Assembly (NCBI RefSeq): GCF_900096565.1
Contig: NZ_FMYP01000007.1
Coordinates: forward strand, 1-64,000
Reading direction: 5' to 3'
Source: Williamwhitmania taraxaci
GTDB taxonomy: Bacteria > Bacteroidota > Bacteroidia > Bacteroidales > Williamwhitmaniaceae
DNA: 64,000 nt
Positions 36,329 to 45,388 of the stretch are shown here, piece after piece. The position numbers were made by a program, and so were the translations under genes. Within the stretch, counting starts at the first letter, position 1. Every line of letters begins with the position of its first letter. The notes below the pieces were generated by a model. The model had not been told where the DNA came from. It saw only the letters and a list, made by a program, of their open reading frames with translations, and made no database searches.

Positions 36329-38107
36329 ATGGAAAAGACATTGAAACTTAAACAGCTTAGAAAGGAGATGGAAAAGCGAGGAATATCCGCCGCCATCATT
36401 CCATCGGGCGATCCGCATCTAAGCGAATACGTAGCCGAACATTGGCGAACTAGGGCCTGGCTTTCAGGCTTTACTGGTTCGGCAGGAACGGTAGTAGTCA
36501 CCGAGACTGATGCTGGGCTCTGGACCGACTCTCGTTACTTTCTTCAAGCAGAAAGAGAGCTGGAAGGCACCGGAATTAGACTCTTTAAGATGGGAACTCC
36601 CGGCGTACCTACATCGGAAGATTGGTTGTTGGAGCAGCTCAACAAAAAATCGATCGTTGGTGTCGACACCCGGCTCTTCTCCTACAACCAGCTTATTGGG
36701 TTGGAAGATAAACTTTATGAAAAGAAGATTACCATTGCTCACACTCAAGGGATCGGCAGCAAGGGATGGGAAACCCGACCACGTCTCCCCAAGGAGCCAA
36801 TAATCATTCACCCCGAAGAGATTGCAGGGGAAACGATGATTGTAAAGCTAACAACCATCCGAGCAAAGATGGAAGAGGCAAAGGCAACATCCTACATTAT
36901 TACTGCACTCGACGAGATTGCTTGGCTCTTTAACCTCCGCGGATCGGATGTAGCCTACAACCCGGTATTCTATGCCTACGCCATTGTGTTTACCAATCGT
37001 GTAGCACTATTTATCGACTCGGCAAAGGTATCGCCCACCGTAATGCGCATGCTCAACAACCACGCGATTGAGATTTTCGATTACGATGAGATAATCGATT
37101 TTGTAAAGGATTTCAAAAAGAAGGAACGCATTCTGGTGGATCCTGCTAAGACTAACTTTGCGCTAGCAAACACCATCCCAAGCAGCTGCAAGATTGTATG
37201 GCAGTCGTCGCCCATTGCGCTAGCCAAGGCATGCAAAACAGAAATAGAGCTGGAAGGCATTCGCAACGCAATGATTAACGATGGCGTGGCCATGGTAGAA
37301 GTGCTACAATGGATTGAACAAACGGTAGGCAAAGAAACCATTACAGAGATTACCGTTGAGGAGAAGCTGCGCAATTGTCGCTCACGGCAACCCTACTTTG
37401 TGGGCGAGAGTTTTGGCTCCATTGTTGGATATGCCGAGCATGGGGCCATTGTGCACTACTCTGCAACTCCCGAAACCGCCTCGGAGATACACCCCAAATC
37501 GTTCCTACTAATAGATAGCGGCGGCCAGTACCAAAGTGGCACTACCGATATTACCCGAACGATACACCTCGCAGCCCCCACCGAGCAGGAGAAGGAGGAC
37601 TACACTCTAGTATTAAAGGGAATGATTGGACTTGCACGTGCAGTGTTTACGCCCAACACCCGAGGATCAAATCTCGATATGCTTGCACGCCAGCCGCTCC
37701 TTGCCCAGCAGCGAAACTACGGACACGGAACGGGACACGGTGTAGGATTCTTCCTCAATGTGCACGAAGGACCTCAAAGCATCCGCATGGAAGAAAACTC
37801 CGTAACGATCCAACCCGGCATGGTTTGCAGCGACGAACCAGGGCTCTATCGCTCCGGCATGTATGGCATTCGCATCGAAAATCTTATTGCCTGCGTGCCC
37901 GCCGGAACCACTGAGTTTGGAACCTTTAACAAATGGGAAACGCTTACCCTCTGCCCCATCGATCTTAAACCAGTAAACAAAGCCCTACTCTCTACCGAAG
38001 AGGTTGAGTGGCTCAACGGCTACCACCAGCGGGTATTCGACACCCTCGCCCCAAGGCTGGTGCCCGAACTTAAGGATTGGCTCGAGAAGAAAACGAAAGC
38101 CATCTAA
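36329..38107 (+). CDS. Xaa-Pro aminopeptidase (aminopeptidase P, M24)
   Basis: 592 residues with two creatinase-like N-terminal domains and a C-terminal M24 domain, the three-domain layout of eukaryotic-type aminopeptidase P. Metal ligands are in LLIDSGGQYQSGTTDITR (two Asp), GHGTGHGVGFFLNVHEGP (His), DEPGLYR (Glu) and IRIENL (Glu). It removes N-terminal residues before proline. No signal peptide, so cytoplasmic. Confidence 0.94.
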   Translation: MEKTLKLKQLRKEMEKRGISAAIIPSGDPHLSEYVAEHWRTRAWLSGFTGSAGTVVVTETDAGLWTDSRYFLQAERELEGTGIRLFKMGTPGVPTSEDWLLEQLNKKSIVGVDTRLFSYNQLIGLEDKLYEKKITIAHTQGIGSKGWETRPRLPKEPIIIHPEEIAGETMIVKLTTIRAKMEEAKATSYIITALDEIAWLFNLRGSDVAYNPVFYAYAIVFTNRVALFIDSAKVSPTVMRMLNNHAIEIFDYDEIIDFVKDFKKKERILVDPAKTNFALANTIPSSCKIVWQSSPIALAKACKTEIELEGIRNAMINDGVAMVEVLQWIEQTVGKETITEITVEEKLRNCRSRQPYFVGESFGSIVGYAEHGAIVHYSATPETASEIHPKSFLLIDSGGQYQSGTTDITRTIHLAAPTEQEKEDYTLVLKGMIGLARAVFTPNTRGSNLDMLARQPLLAQQRNYGHGTGHGVGFFLNVHEGPQSIRMEENSVTIQPGMVCSDEPGLYRSGMYGIRIENLIACVPAGTTEFGTFNKWETLTLCPIDLKPVNKALLSTEEVEWLNGYHQRVFDTLAPRLVPELKDWLEKKTKAI

Positions 38108-38115
38108 CAAAGAAA

Positions 38116-38144
38116 AGAGCCGCTCCAAATGGAGCGGCTCTTTT
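38116..38144. terminator. Rho-independent terminator
   Basis: AGAGCCGCTCC and GGAGCGGCTCT make a perfect 11-bp stem around AAAT, followed by TTTT; A-runs on the other side make it usable in both directions. Confidence 0.9.
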
Positions 38145-38174
38145 AGATTAATATCGGCGATTAAAGCAGCAGCA

Positions 38175-38819
38175 TTAATGTACTGCAAGCCCAAACAGAT
38201 CGTGTGGCTTAATGCTGAAAAAGTCGTGGAACAGGAAGGCCATTAGAACTACAAAACCTACCATACCCAGCACGAATAGTATGTGTATAATCTTAATCTT
38301 CTGAATTTCGTGCTTGTCCTTTGTTTTGCAAATCTCGCCCGGACAGTGCTGCGCCTTATCCTTGTATATCATATTGTAGAACAGGCAGCCCAAACAAATT
38401 CCGAAGACAGATTCAAAGAAGAGAAATATCAAACAGATTAGGCAGATGATACCTGAAATAGGGCTGTAGGAGTTTAGTAAAACCATCAACACAAACATAG
38501 TGGCAGAAAGGACTACACCAATAATCCATGCAAACTTCTTTTGGGCTGCACCAACATACTCGGGAGTTTGCCTGCTCACAATCCATCGGCCAATTATAAG
38601 CGTTGGGGCATACATCGGATTGATAAACACCCGAATCAGAAAGTCCACCATGAAGATTGTGATCACATACTTTATCATCAAGAAATCGCCCTTAAACAGA
38701 ATAAGCATAAGCGATAGAAACGTGAAAAAGTAAAGAATACCCGACGCGGCTCTGATTTCGCGTTCATTCAATACCGGAATATTATATCCTACAACGGTTT
38801 CGCCAAATTGTCTTTTCAT
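38175..38819 (-). CDS. DUF4395 family membrane protein
   Basis: 214 residues with about four membrane segments. The start (FGETVVGYNIPVLNEREIRAAS) and the central FINPMYAPTLIIGRWIVSRQ with a later GxCLGC pair fit the DUF4395 family, whose function is unknown. A further CPGEIC pair lies near residue 158. It is convergent with the aminopeptidase gene across a shared terminator. Confidence 0.85.
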   Translation of the reverse strand: MKRQFGETVVGYNIPVLNEREIRAASGILYFFTFLSLMLILFKGDFLMIKYVITIFMVDFLIRVFINPMYAPTLIIGRWIVSRQTPEYVGAAQKKFAWIIGVVLSATMFVLMVLLNSYSPISGIICLICLIFLFFESVFGICLGCLFYNMIYKDKAQHCPGEICKTKDKHEIQKIKIIHILFVLGMVGFVVLMAFLFHDFFSIKPHDLFGLAVH

Positions 38820-38994
38820 TGCACATCGATTTTATTTAGTTTTATGATTACAGAAACACACCGTTGCACCTTTTGTTCCCACAACCTTCGATTAACTAAT
38901 TAGGGATTGAAACCTTAATTTAGCAACAAGTTAAAACACATTGAACCAGAACTATTAATCGCATCCATTCTCCCATCTCTTACAAGTTAAGATG

Positions 38995-39864
38995 CTATTC
39001 CATGGCTCCATGTTTCTTTGCCGTATCAATCCAATGTTCGGCAAGAATTGCTGGATTGGCCCCAATACCACGAGCAAGATGCAATGCTACACCCATTATT
39101 AATACCGACGCTTCATGTATCTCTTGATTGTTTTGCAGGGCTCCAAATTGTTCTTGTGCTTTTAGTTGGAGCAATTCATTATGTTTCCGAGCAAAGGAAA
39201 TGGGATCGTCTATATCATCCAGAATCGAAGGAAGCATCAAACAATCCAGCCAGTCGGGCCCTATTCTTTCTGCCAATGCTTCTGGAAGTTCGCTGCCCAT
39301 TACTCTCCATTGCGGCAATGTATGCTTATCGCCCGATTCGGTCAAGCCAGTTTCAAGAAGAAGAACGAATGCTATGTCGGCTAAATCTTGCATTAGGTTT
39401 AAATATGCATCCTGAGCCTTTTCGAACATTTCGGTTATCTGTCCACCAAGATATTCGCCAACCGTCAAATAAGGTAAAGTTAAAACCTCGGGGCATCCCT
39501 CCAAACAAGGAAATTCGTCGCCTTGATACATATAGTGAACCACCTCACTTTGTATTTGACGACCCAGCGGATATAGCCGACAAGCCAATGGACGGCCCAC
39601 ATGTACGCTACATCCAAAGTTCTCGACATATTGGCTGCACGCGGGCTGATTCTTCCACCCGAGTGCTCCATCGAACCGTAAACGAATTCCGCCAAACTCA
39701 CAGTAACGATCCCGAAACTCCCTTGGAGTAACTTTTTTCTCCTTGGCAAAACACACCAACTCCCATGGATTGAGTAGCACAAGTTTCCCATGACAACAGG
39801 TTCCTGTTCGCGAGCAGGTAAGCGGCAATTTATCGTGTATACTGAGTTTGGTTGTAACCATCAT
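38995..39864 (-). CDS. YkgJ-like cysteine-cluster protein
   Basis: 289 residues. CSRTGTCCHG at about 18-27, then CSQYVENFGCSVHVGRPLACRLYPLG near 83-108, give the Cys arrangement of the YkgJ (CxxxCxxCC) family, thought to bind zinc or an iron-sulfur cluster. The C-terminal ~150 residues are helical and not recognised. Two adjacent Met codons make the start ambiguous by one codon. Transcribed alone; function unknown. Confidence 0.82.
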   Translation of the reverse strand: MMVTTKLSIHDKLPLTCSRTGTCCHGKLVLLNPWELVCFAKEKKVTPREFRDRYCEFGGIRLRFDGALGWKNQPACSQYVENFGCSVHVGRPLACRLYPLGRQIQSEVVHYMYQGDEFPCLEGCPEVLTLPYLTVGEYLGGQITEMFEKAQDAYLNLMQDLADIAFVLLLETGLTESGDKHTLPQWRVMGSELPEALAERIGPDWLDCLMLPSILDDIDDPISFARKHNELLQLKAQEQFGALQNNQEIHEASVLIMGVALHLARGIGANPAILAEHWIDTAKKHGAME

Positions 39865-40011
39865 TGCTCTGTTTTTAATAAAAATCTATTCACAGTCTAG
39901 GTTACGGCTAGAACGGCAATAGTTACAGTTAAATTCATCAATATGGAAAAATGTAATAAATACGACAGCGTAACCCGCAGCTCTCAACGCGGCTTTACGG
40001 TTAACGTTGCT

Positions 40012-41427
40012 TTACTTACCTATTTTCCGAGTCATTCCCCTGAAAATGAAGTAATGGATAGGATACAAAAGATACCAATACAATATGCCCGAGGCCCCTT
40101 TGGGGCGGAACGTGGCTGTTTGATACAGTGTATTGCCTTTAATAGAGAATTCGAGCCACGCTTCGCCCGGCACTTTCATTTCGGCAAATAAGAGTAAACG
40201 ACCTTCGGATTTGTTGGCATAAAGAACGCGCCAAAAATCAATTGCATCGCCTGCATCGATAAAGGTTGGATCTGTCCTACCGCGCCGTAAACCAACGCCT
40301 CCAATCATTCGATCCATAAATCCTCTTAAACGCCACAACGAATTTGCAAAATACCAACCATTATCGCCACCTATCTGCCAGATTTTCCGAACGCACTCTT
40401 CACGGTCGGTTATGGTTGCCGTGCGTATATCTTTAAAACATCCATGAGTAGGGACCGTTATAAAATCGGATATTTTAAAAGAGATGTTACTGCTCGAAAA
40501 TGAATCTTTCCAGCTCGATATAATTTGATTGTCGTCAATCACCGATAGTGTTTTTCGTAGCGCCTGCTCGTAAGGGATGGGCGCTATACCAAGAAGTGTA
40601 TTTATCTCGGAGTTTCGACAAATAACTTCTATTTTCATGCTATCAACCAATGCCGAAGCCAGCATATAGCTGGTTGAGGTAATGAAATACAACCAGTACG
40701 ACGACAATTTGGGTGTCATTACAGGAACAACAAAAATATGCCTTCGCAAACCACGCACGCGTGCGTATCCAAGCAACATTTCTTTATACGAAAGAATATC
40801 GGGCCCTCCGATATCAAAATCTTTATTGAAGGTCTTTTCATTCCCCAAACACAATTCAAGAATTCGAATAACATCCCCAATTCCGATGGGTTGACATTTT
40901 GTATTTAACCATTTGGGAGTAATCATTACAGGCAACTTTTCGACCAAATCCCTCATTATTTCGAACGAAGCACTTCCCGAACCAATAATTATTCCTGCAC
41001 GTAAGGTGGTAAGGTGGTACGAATCGCTTTTCAATTCCAATTCCACCATTTTGCGGGAACTTAAATGTTCGGACAAATTGGTTTCATTTACAATCCCACT
41101 CAGGAATATAACTTGCTTAACATTGGTTTTGTTGATGGTATTTTTGAAATTTGTGGCACAGACTTCCTCCAAATGTTTAAACGATTTGGACGATGACATG
41201 GAATGAATTAGGTAATAAGCCACATCAATTTCCGTTGGGATAGCATGCAGCGTATCTTCATTAAGAAAATCGGCTTCCACAATCTCAATCCTGTCGATAA
41301 CCGATTGGGGTAAACCAATTCTTTTTGCATCCCGCACACAGCAAATCACGTTATGCCCTCTCTCTATAAGGATGGGTAAAAGTCGTTTCCCAATATATCC
41401 CGTTGCGCCTGTTAGTAGGATTCTCAT
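40012..41427 (-). CDS. SDR-type NAD(P)-binding protein with DUF2867 C-terminal domain
   Basis: 471 residues. GATGYIGKRLLPIL near the start is an atypical-SDR NAD(P) loop and the first ~290 residues follow that fold (LIHSMSSSKSF, FDIGGPDILSYKEM). The C-terminal ~160 residues, with DPTFIDAGDAIDFWRVL and PGEAWLEFSIK, fit DUF2867. Such fused proteins are common in Bacteroidota; the substrate is not known. Its 5' end borders the accessory island. Confidence 0.88.
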   Translation of the reverse strand: MRILLTGATGYIGKRLLPILIERGHNVICCVRDAKRIGLPQSVIDRIEIVEADFLNEDTLHAIPTEIDVAYYLIHSMSSSKSFKHLEEVCATNFKNTINKTNVKQVIFLSGIVNETNLSEHLSSRKMVELELKSDSYHLTTLRAGIIIGSGSASFEIMRDLVEKLPVMITPKWLNTKCQPIGIGDVIRILELCLGNEKTFNKDFDIGGPDILSYKEMLLGYARVRGLRRHIFVVPVMTPKLSSYWLYFITSTSYMLASALVDSMKIEVICRNSEINTLLGIAPIPYEQALRKTLSVIDDNQIISSWKDSFSSSNISFKISDFITVPTHGCFKDIRTATITDREECVRKIWQIGGDNGWYFANSLWRLRGFMDRMIGGVGLRRGRTDPTFIDAGDAIDFWRVLYANKSEGRLLLFAEMKVPGEAWLEFSIKGNTLYQTATFRPKGASGILYWYLLYPIHYFIFRGMTRKIGK

Positions 41428-41611
41428 ATCTCTGTTTTTGAATTACACACCAAGTTTTGCGGCGAGGGCAAGGCAGGTTGGCAGCACCCATATCCTTCCC
41501 TTTGCCGAAACCAAGGTAAACAAATCTTTGGAATTGCACATCGGATGGAACCCATACGACAAGATGATGATGCAGATGGCTGGGATAATAGTTCGAAAAG
41601 CAAGTAGCACT

Positions 41612-41646
41612 CCCCGCAAATCCAGACTTGCGGGGCGTTTTTTTTT
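41612..41646 (+). terminator. Repeated terminator hairpin, copy 1
   Basis: CCCCGCAA and TTGCGGGG pair around ATCCAGAC, followed by nine T. Nearly the same hairpin is found at 44066 and 45272. Confidence 0.85.
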
Positions 41647-41709
41647 CGAAGAGTGTTAGAATAAATTCCCGCCGGAGCAGTGGAAGGTAGGAAAAGATAA
41701 GATTGCCGG

Positions 41710-41741
41710 TTGACGATATGTGAAAAAACATTCTACCTTTG
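41710..41741 (+). promoter_or_regulatory. Promoter of cassette gene 1
   Basis: TTGA, 20 bases, then TACCTTTG: a Bacteroidetes -33/-7 pair. The same pair with the same gap lies at 44135-44166 ahead of the SMI1/KNR4 gene, in a longer stretch of shared sequence (GATTGCCG, TTGA, GATAT). Confidence 0.65.
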
Positions 41742-41816
41742 ACATAGAAACCCAAACAAAAGCTTGGTTTAGTATGCCAGAATATTACGCTAGACAAAAC
41801 TTGGATTATAAACGAG

Positions 41817-42446
41817 TTGGCACACAGCATGACCAATAAACTAACATAACTTAAATATTATGGAACTTAACATTACTGCAGAATTACGTTTTATCGAAGA
41901 GAAAAAAATACCGGCCTTAATGCAGGCGATTGAACCTAAAGAAATTATTAAAAAAAGTCTTTTCGGTTTAAAAAAGTCGATTGAATACATTGACAACTTC
42001 GAGGAATATTTAAATGAGAACTCCGTGTTAATTGATACTTTTGACAACAAGGGTTTTTTGGTGATTAGTGATTTAGTGGAATTCTTGAGGGAATATAAAA
42101 AAATAAATATTGATAAATCATTGTTTAAAGAGGTTTCTGAAAAACATAATGAAAGAGAGGAATGTGCAATTTTTATAAATTACAAATCTGCAATAGAATT
42201 AAATGAAAAACTTGATAATATTCTAATTGAAGAAATAGAATTAACAAGATATTACAAAGAAAGAGATGGTATCTCTATTGAAAAAGCAATTCCATCTCAA
42301 ATAGACCAAGTTTCAAGGTTAATAAAAGCAATGAAATTGATTAAACCCGATTATGCTTTGTATATTAGAGGAGAGGGTTGAGCGAGAAAAATACAGTGTG
42401 CCAATCGGGTAGCCCCCCAGCTTAGCCCACACGAAAAAGTAACTCC
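41817..42446. mobile_element. Cassette-like unit 1 (173-residue protein)
   Basis: Begins TTGGCACAC right after TATAAACGAG and ends GTGTGCCAA (42396-42404), the exact reverse complement, then a shared 3' block (CGGGTAG ... AGCTTAGCCCACA ... TAACTCC) also seen after the other units. The gene inside is AT-rich compared with surrounding chromosomal genes. Confidence 0.5.
41860..42381 (+). CDS. Hypothetical cassette protein, 173 residues
   Basis: Not recognised. Soluble, rich in Glu, Lys and Ile, mostly helical in appearance, with no signal peptide or membrane segment; a tract near residues 85-110 (IDKSLFKEVSEKHNEREECA) is strongly charged. Codon use is much more AT-rich than the neighbouring core genes, which suggests transfer. 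It has its own promoter 120 bases upstream and sits alone inside a cassette-like unit. Confidence 0.6.
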   Translation: MELNITAELRFIEEKKIPALMQAIEPKEIIKKSLFGLKKSIEYIDNFEEYLNENSVLIDTFDNKGFLVISDLVEFLREYKKINIDKSLFKEVSEKHNEREECAIFINYKSAIELNEKLDNILIEEIELTRYYKERDGISIEKAIPSQIDQVSRLIKAMKLIKPDYALYIRGEG

Positions 42447-42813
42447 TGCCCCTCGCTCCCAACAAACAAAAAAGGTTTGCTCCGATTACAGGGCGCGATA
42501 TATGCCTGCAATTGTTCGCTACAGACAGTTGCATTCTACTGCCAGAATAATTAGTAGAGCATTGCCCACAAAAAAAAAGAGCACAGCCTATTGTTTCGTA
42601 TTATAAAATATCCGTAACTTTCATGTGGCTATTTAATTAGTACACCAATGAAAGTTGGATTACACAAGGCGAGGCAGTGTTTTGGAGCTATTTTCGGTAG
42701 ACTCCCGCACTCTTTTTCGCTTCCCGCGCCCGCCATTTTCCAGCCCTACCGCCCCTTGCATCGGAACCAAAACGACCTCTGCCGGTGGTTCACCGCCAAC
42801 CTATTTTTAGCTG
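42447..42813. other. Spacer between cassette unit 1 and the palindromic repeats
   Basis: About 370 bases. The frame from ATG 42648 is open and runs on into the repeat block, but its start is not supported by any promoter or similarity seen here. Apart from a poly-A tract near 42570, nothing else was recognised. Confidence 0.4.
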
Positions 42814-43208
42814 CCGACTATGCTCGGTACTATAAAACGATTTCACTTTGCCGTACCGAGCATGCTCGGTACCATGAAACGATTTCACTTTGCCGTACCG
42901 AGCATGCTCGGTACCATAAAATGATTTCACTTTGCCGTACCGAGCATGCTCGGTACCATAAAACGATTTCACTTTGCCGTACCGAGCATGCTCGGTACCA
43001 TGAAATGAATTCACTTTGCCCTGCCGAGCATGCTCGGTACCATGAAATGATTTCACTTTGCCGTACCGAGCATGCTCGGTACCATGAAATGAATTCACTT
43101 TGCCGTACCGAGCATGCTCGGTACCATGAAATGATTTCATTTTGCCGTACCGAGCATGCCGGTACCATGAAACGGTTTCATTTTGCCCTGCCGAGCATGC
43201 TCGGTACA
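42814..43208. repeat. 42-bp tandem repeats, each with a 20-bp palindrome
   Basis: One degenerate half copy and nine units. Each carries GTACCGAGCATGCTCGGTAC (or a one- to three-base variant) followed by a 22-base linker of the type CATGAAATGATTTCACTTTGCC. Copy 8 has a 1-base deletion and copies 5 and 9 share a CTGCC variant. Because 42 is divisible by three, both strands stay open in several frames. Ends about 125 bases before the DUF6261-like gene. Confidence 0.95.
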
Positions 43209-43333
43209 TCCACTACAGCTTTACACGCGCGTTTCGAATCACCTATCACCGCATTTTGTTGCCAAACGAGGCTAGTCAGGAGCACATAGCCAAGTTGGAT
43301 TATAAATATAGTAGTAACTTAAAAATGTAAGAA

Positions 43334-44053
43334 ATGCCAAACTTATCACATTTACCAAACTCCGCCATAGGCACAACAGGCGAGCGCATCGAGGATGTGG
43401 TGCTTGGAACCAACAACCAGGAGGTAATCCAAAGCAGCTACTTTACTAACTTACAGGCCCGGAACAAAAGCTTCGATACGAGCTTCAACCTCATGCCGAT
43501 GAATATGTACACCGAAAATGTGGTGAAGCTCGATGGACTGCGCGACAAGGCAGTAAGGGGCTTATTTAGTCACCTGAAGGGGCAAGCCAACCATCCCGAC
43601 CCCCTCATATCGGAGGTAGGCCGAAAGGCCTTGACCATTGCCCGAGCAGTGGGCACGCCCAGCCATATCGTGGCGCTTCCGCACTCCGAAGAGTCGAAGG
43701 AGATTCAAAAGATACTTACCAACCTGCGTGCCAACCTAACGCCGGCAGAGATAGTGCGCATAAATCTCCAACCGTGGATCGATGCCGTAGAGGGCACTCA
43801 GAACGAGTTTGAAACCATTTACGGCACCCGCTCCGACGATAAGGCCCAGAAAGCCGAAATAGACTCGGCCACCAAGGAGCGCGGCGACCTGGAGGCTGCC
43901 ATCCGAGGGTTTATAAAATATGTGGAGGCTATGGAGATTACCACCGCTGCCCCATTCTGGCACGACCTAGGCATGCGCATCGAGGAGCGCATTCAAGAAG
44001 TACTCCGCAACTCGCGCCCCAACAGCCGCCCCAAACCCGACGAGGAAAAATAA
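43334..44053 (+). CDS. DUF6261-like protein
   Basis: 239 residues, soluble and largely helical. It begins MPNLSHLPNSAIG, with a long middle section of helices (VKLDGLRDKAVRGLFSHLKG, ALTIARAVGTPSHIVALPHS) and a basic, Pro-rich C-terminal tail (NSRPNSRPKPDEEK). Length and pattern recall the DUF6261 family of Bacteroidota; this is from memory and only moderately sure. Unlike the other island genes its base composition is close to the chromosome's. It follows the palindromic repeats and ends 15 bases before a terminator of the repeated type. Confidence 0.65.
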   Translation: MPNLSHLPNSAIGTTGERIEDVVLGTNNQEVIQSSYFTNLQARNKSFDTSFNLMPMNMYTENVVKLDGLRDKAVRGLFSHLKGQANHPDPLISEVGRKALTIARAVGTPSHIVALPHSEESKEIQKILTNLRANLTPAEIVRINLQPWIDAVEGTQNEFETIYGTRSDDKAQKAEIDSATKERGDLEAAIRGFIKYVEAMEITTAAPFWHDLGMRIEERIQEVLRNSRPNSRPKPDEEK

Positions 44054-44065
44054 TTCCTCTCACCG

Positions 44066-44100
44066 CTCCCCGCAAATCCTGACTTGCGGGGAGTTTTTTT
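44066..44100 (+). terminator. Repeated terminator hairpin, copy 2
   Basis: CTCCCCGCAA and TTGCGGGGAG pair around ATCCTGAC with seven T after the stem; ends the DUF6261-like gene. Confidence 0.88.
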
Positions 44101-44134
44101 ATGGGGAAAAGACTAAAAAAGATTGAATTGCCGA

Positions 44135-44166
44135 TTGATGATATTTGAGATAATATTCTACCTTTG
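44135..44166 (+). promoter_or_regulatory. Promoter of the SMI1/KNR4 cassette gene
   Basis: TTGA at 44135-44138 and TACCTTTG at 44159-44166 with a 20-base gap, matching the copy at 41710. It is followed by two ATAAACC ... GGTTTAT hairpins before the gene. Confidence 0.65.
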
Positions 44167-44225
44167 AAATATAAACCTTCACAAAAGCTAGGTTTATCCA
44201 CCCATATTTGGGTGGATAAACCCAA

Positions 44226-44254
44226 CAAAACTGGGTTTATAAACGAGTTGGGCA
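44226..44254. other. attC-like element in the leader of the SMI1/KNR4 gene
   Basis: CCCAAC, 20 bases ending TTTATAAACGA, then GTTGGGC. The outer 7-mers fit the RYYYAAC / GTTRRRY boxes of integron attC sites and the same 20-base gap occurs at 45389-45421. The centre is much shorter than in typical attC sites. Confidence 0.45.
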
Positions 44255-45265
44255 CTATTAAACGAGACACTGGAACCATATGACCAATACAGATAAACTA
44301 AAGAAAATAATTGATTTGCAATCCGAGAAATTTGATTGGAAAATAAACCCTCTTAATGACGGTGTGAATGAAAATCAATTAGCTGAAATAGAGAAACTGA
44401 TTGATGATAAATTGCCGGCTGAACTATCTGATTTTTATCTTGCTAATAATGGAGAATCAGGTGATGAGCGAAGTTGTTTTCTTGGTCATAGATTCATGCC
44501 AATCAATGAAGTGATTAAGCAGATTGAATTTGGATTATCTTTAGTAAAACCAGCTGAAAGAAAGCTTAATAACCCTGAAAAATCTAAGGGATTACTTAAT
44601 AAGATTGTAGATTTTTATTTTGCAAAAGCTCCAAAAAAAGGATTATTTAAGAAAAGCTGGTATAAAATTGAGTTTTCTTGTGGTTTAGGTTCGTATGGTG
44701 GGCCATATTTATATAAATCTGAAAAGGCTGAAGGAAAAGGTAGAGAAACAATTGATATTAATTTTGATGATTATAAGAAATTATCTCCATTAGTTAAAGA
44801 ATTACATGAATTAGAAAAGGACTCCTATAATTGGGATGAACTTGAGTTCGTTATGTACTCTGAACAGAAATATGAAGTTAAAAGGACAGATTATAATTTT
44901 AATGAGGAAATTCCATTTACTTCAACCCCTGTCGGAGCTATTAAGAAAATGTATTTTAATCCCAAATGGATTCCTGTATTCTCTGACCATGGTGGAAATT
45001 ATATTGGTATTGACTTAGACCCAGATACTAATGGGATTAATGGTCAAGTGATAATTTTCGGTAGAGACGAAGAAGATATGTTTGTGCTTTCAAATAGTAT
45101 CACAGACTTTTTCGATTTGATTATTTCAAAAATTGTTGATGAATCAGTTGATTTTAAAAAGGAATTACATTTTCACGAGATTTTAAAGGATATGATTAAT
45201 AATGGAAAATAACAGTGCCCAATCGAGTAGTTCACCCCGCCAGCTAAGCCCACAGGAAAAATAAC
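44248..45265. mobile_element. Cassette-like unit 2 (SMI1/KNR4 protein)
   Basis: Starts TTGGGCACT (44248-44256) and ends AGTGCCCAA (45214-45222), the exact reverse complement, followed by the shared 3' block with CGAGTAG, CGCCAGCTAAGC and TAACTCC. The ends differ from those of unit 1 in the same bases on both sides. Confidence 0.5.
44280..45212 (+). CDS. SMI1/KNR4 (SUKH) family protein
   Basis: 310 residues. The N-terminal half fits the SMI1/KNR4 domain: NENQLAEIEKLIDDKLPAELSDFYLANNGESG, then GHRFMPINEVI, and a later FSDHGGNYIGIDLDPDTNG typical of the same fold. Such proteins are common as immunity proteins against polymorphic toxins. No toxin gene is adjacent, so an orphan immunity role is inferred only from the family. 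Strongly AT-rich coding sequence, own promoter, and cassette-like flanks. Confidence 0.85.
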   Translation: MTNTDKLKKIIDLQSEKFDWKINPLNDGVNENQLAEIEKLIDDKLPAELSDFYLANNGESGDERSCFLGHRFMPINEVIKQIEFGLSLVKPAERKLNNPEKSKGLLNKIVDFYFAKAPKKGLFKKSWYKIEFSCGLGSYGGPYLYKSEKAEGKGRETIDINFDDYKKLSPLVKELHELEKDSYNWDELEFVMYSEQKYEVKRTDYNFNEEIPFTSTPVGAIKKMYFNPKWIPVFSDHGGNYIGIDLDPDTNGINGQVIIFGRDEEDMFVLSNSITDFFDLIISKIVDESVDFKKELHFHEILKDMINNGK

Positions 45266-45271
45266 TCCGCT

Positions 45272-45302
45272 CCCCGCAAATCCTGACTTGCGGTTTTTTT
45301 TT
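45272..45302 (+). terminator. Repeated terminator hairpin, copy 3
   Basis: CCGCAA and TTGCGG pair around eight bases, followed by nine T. This copy has lost the last two G of the stem seen in the other copies. Confidence 0.75.
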
Positions 45303-45370
45303 ATGGCAGAGTCGTAAAATATATTCCCGCCAGAGCAGCGGAAGGATGAGGAACTATAAAGAAATAATGC

Positions 45371-45378
45371 TATTTTTG
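45371..45378 (+). promoter_or_regulatory. -7 box of the third cassette gene
   Basis: TATTTTTG fits TAnnTTTG and is followed by AAAATATAAAC as in the unit 2 leader; a clear -33 box is missing. Confidence 0.45.
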
Positions 45379-45388
45379 AAAATATAAA

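Larger units (their letters stand above)
41428..41859. other. Intergenic separator with a possible gene remnant
   Basis: 432 bases. The first ~170 hold reading frames without a good start: one reads VNKSLELHIGWNPYDKMMMQ, another ends just before the hairpin at 41612. Either may be the 3' remnant of a lost cassette gene. The second half is the separator described in the next entries (terminator, promoter, leader hairpin). Confidence 0.4.

Noticed and set aside
41351-41836. 161-residue minus-strand frame in the cassette separator
   Set aside because: It crosses the terminator, promoter and leader hairpins; similar shadow frames exist at the other separators only because the DNA is repeated.
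42814-43208. CRISPR array
   Set aside because: Linkers between palindromes are nearly identical rather than unique spacers, and no cas gene is in the window.
42648-43289. 213-residue open frame across the palindromic repeats
   Set aside because: Most of it is the 14-codon translation of the 42-bp repeat; the opposite strand is equally open, so the frames follow from the repeat length and not from coding.
44280-45212. Toxin-immunity pair
   Set aside because: Only the SMI1/KNR4 protein is seen; neither neighbour looks like a toxin.
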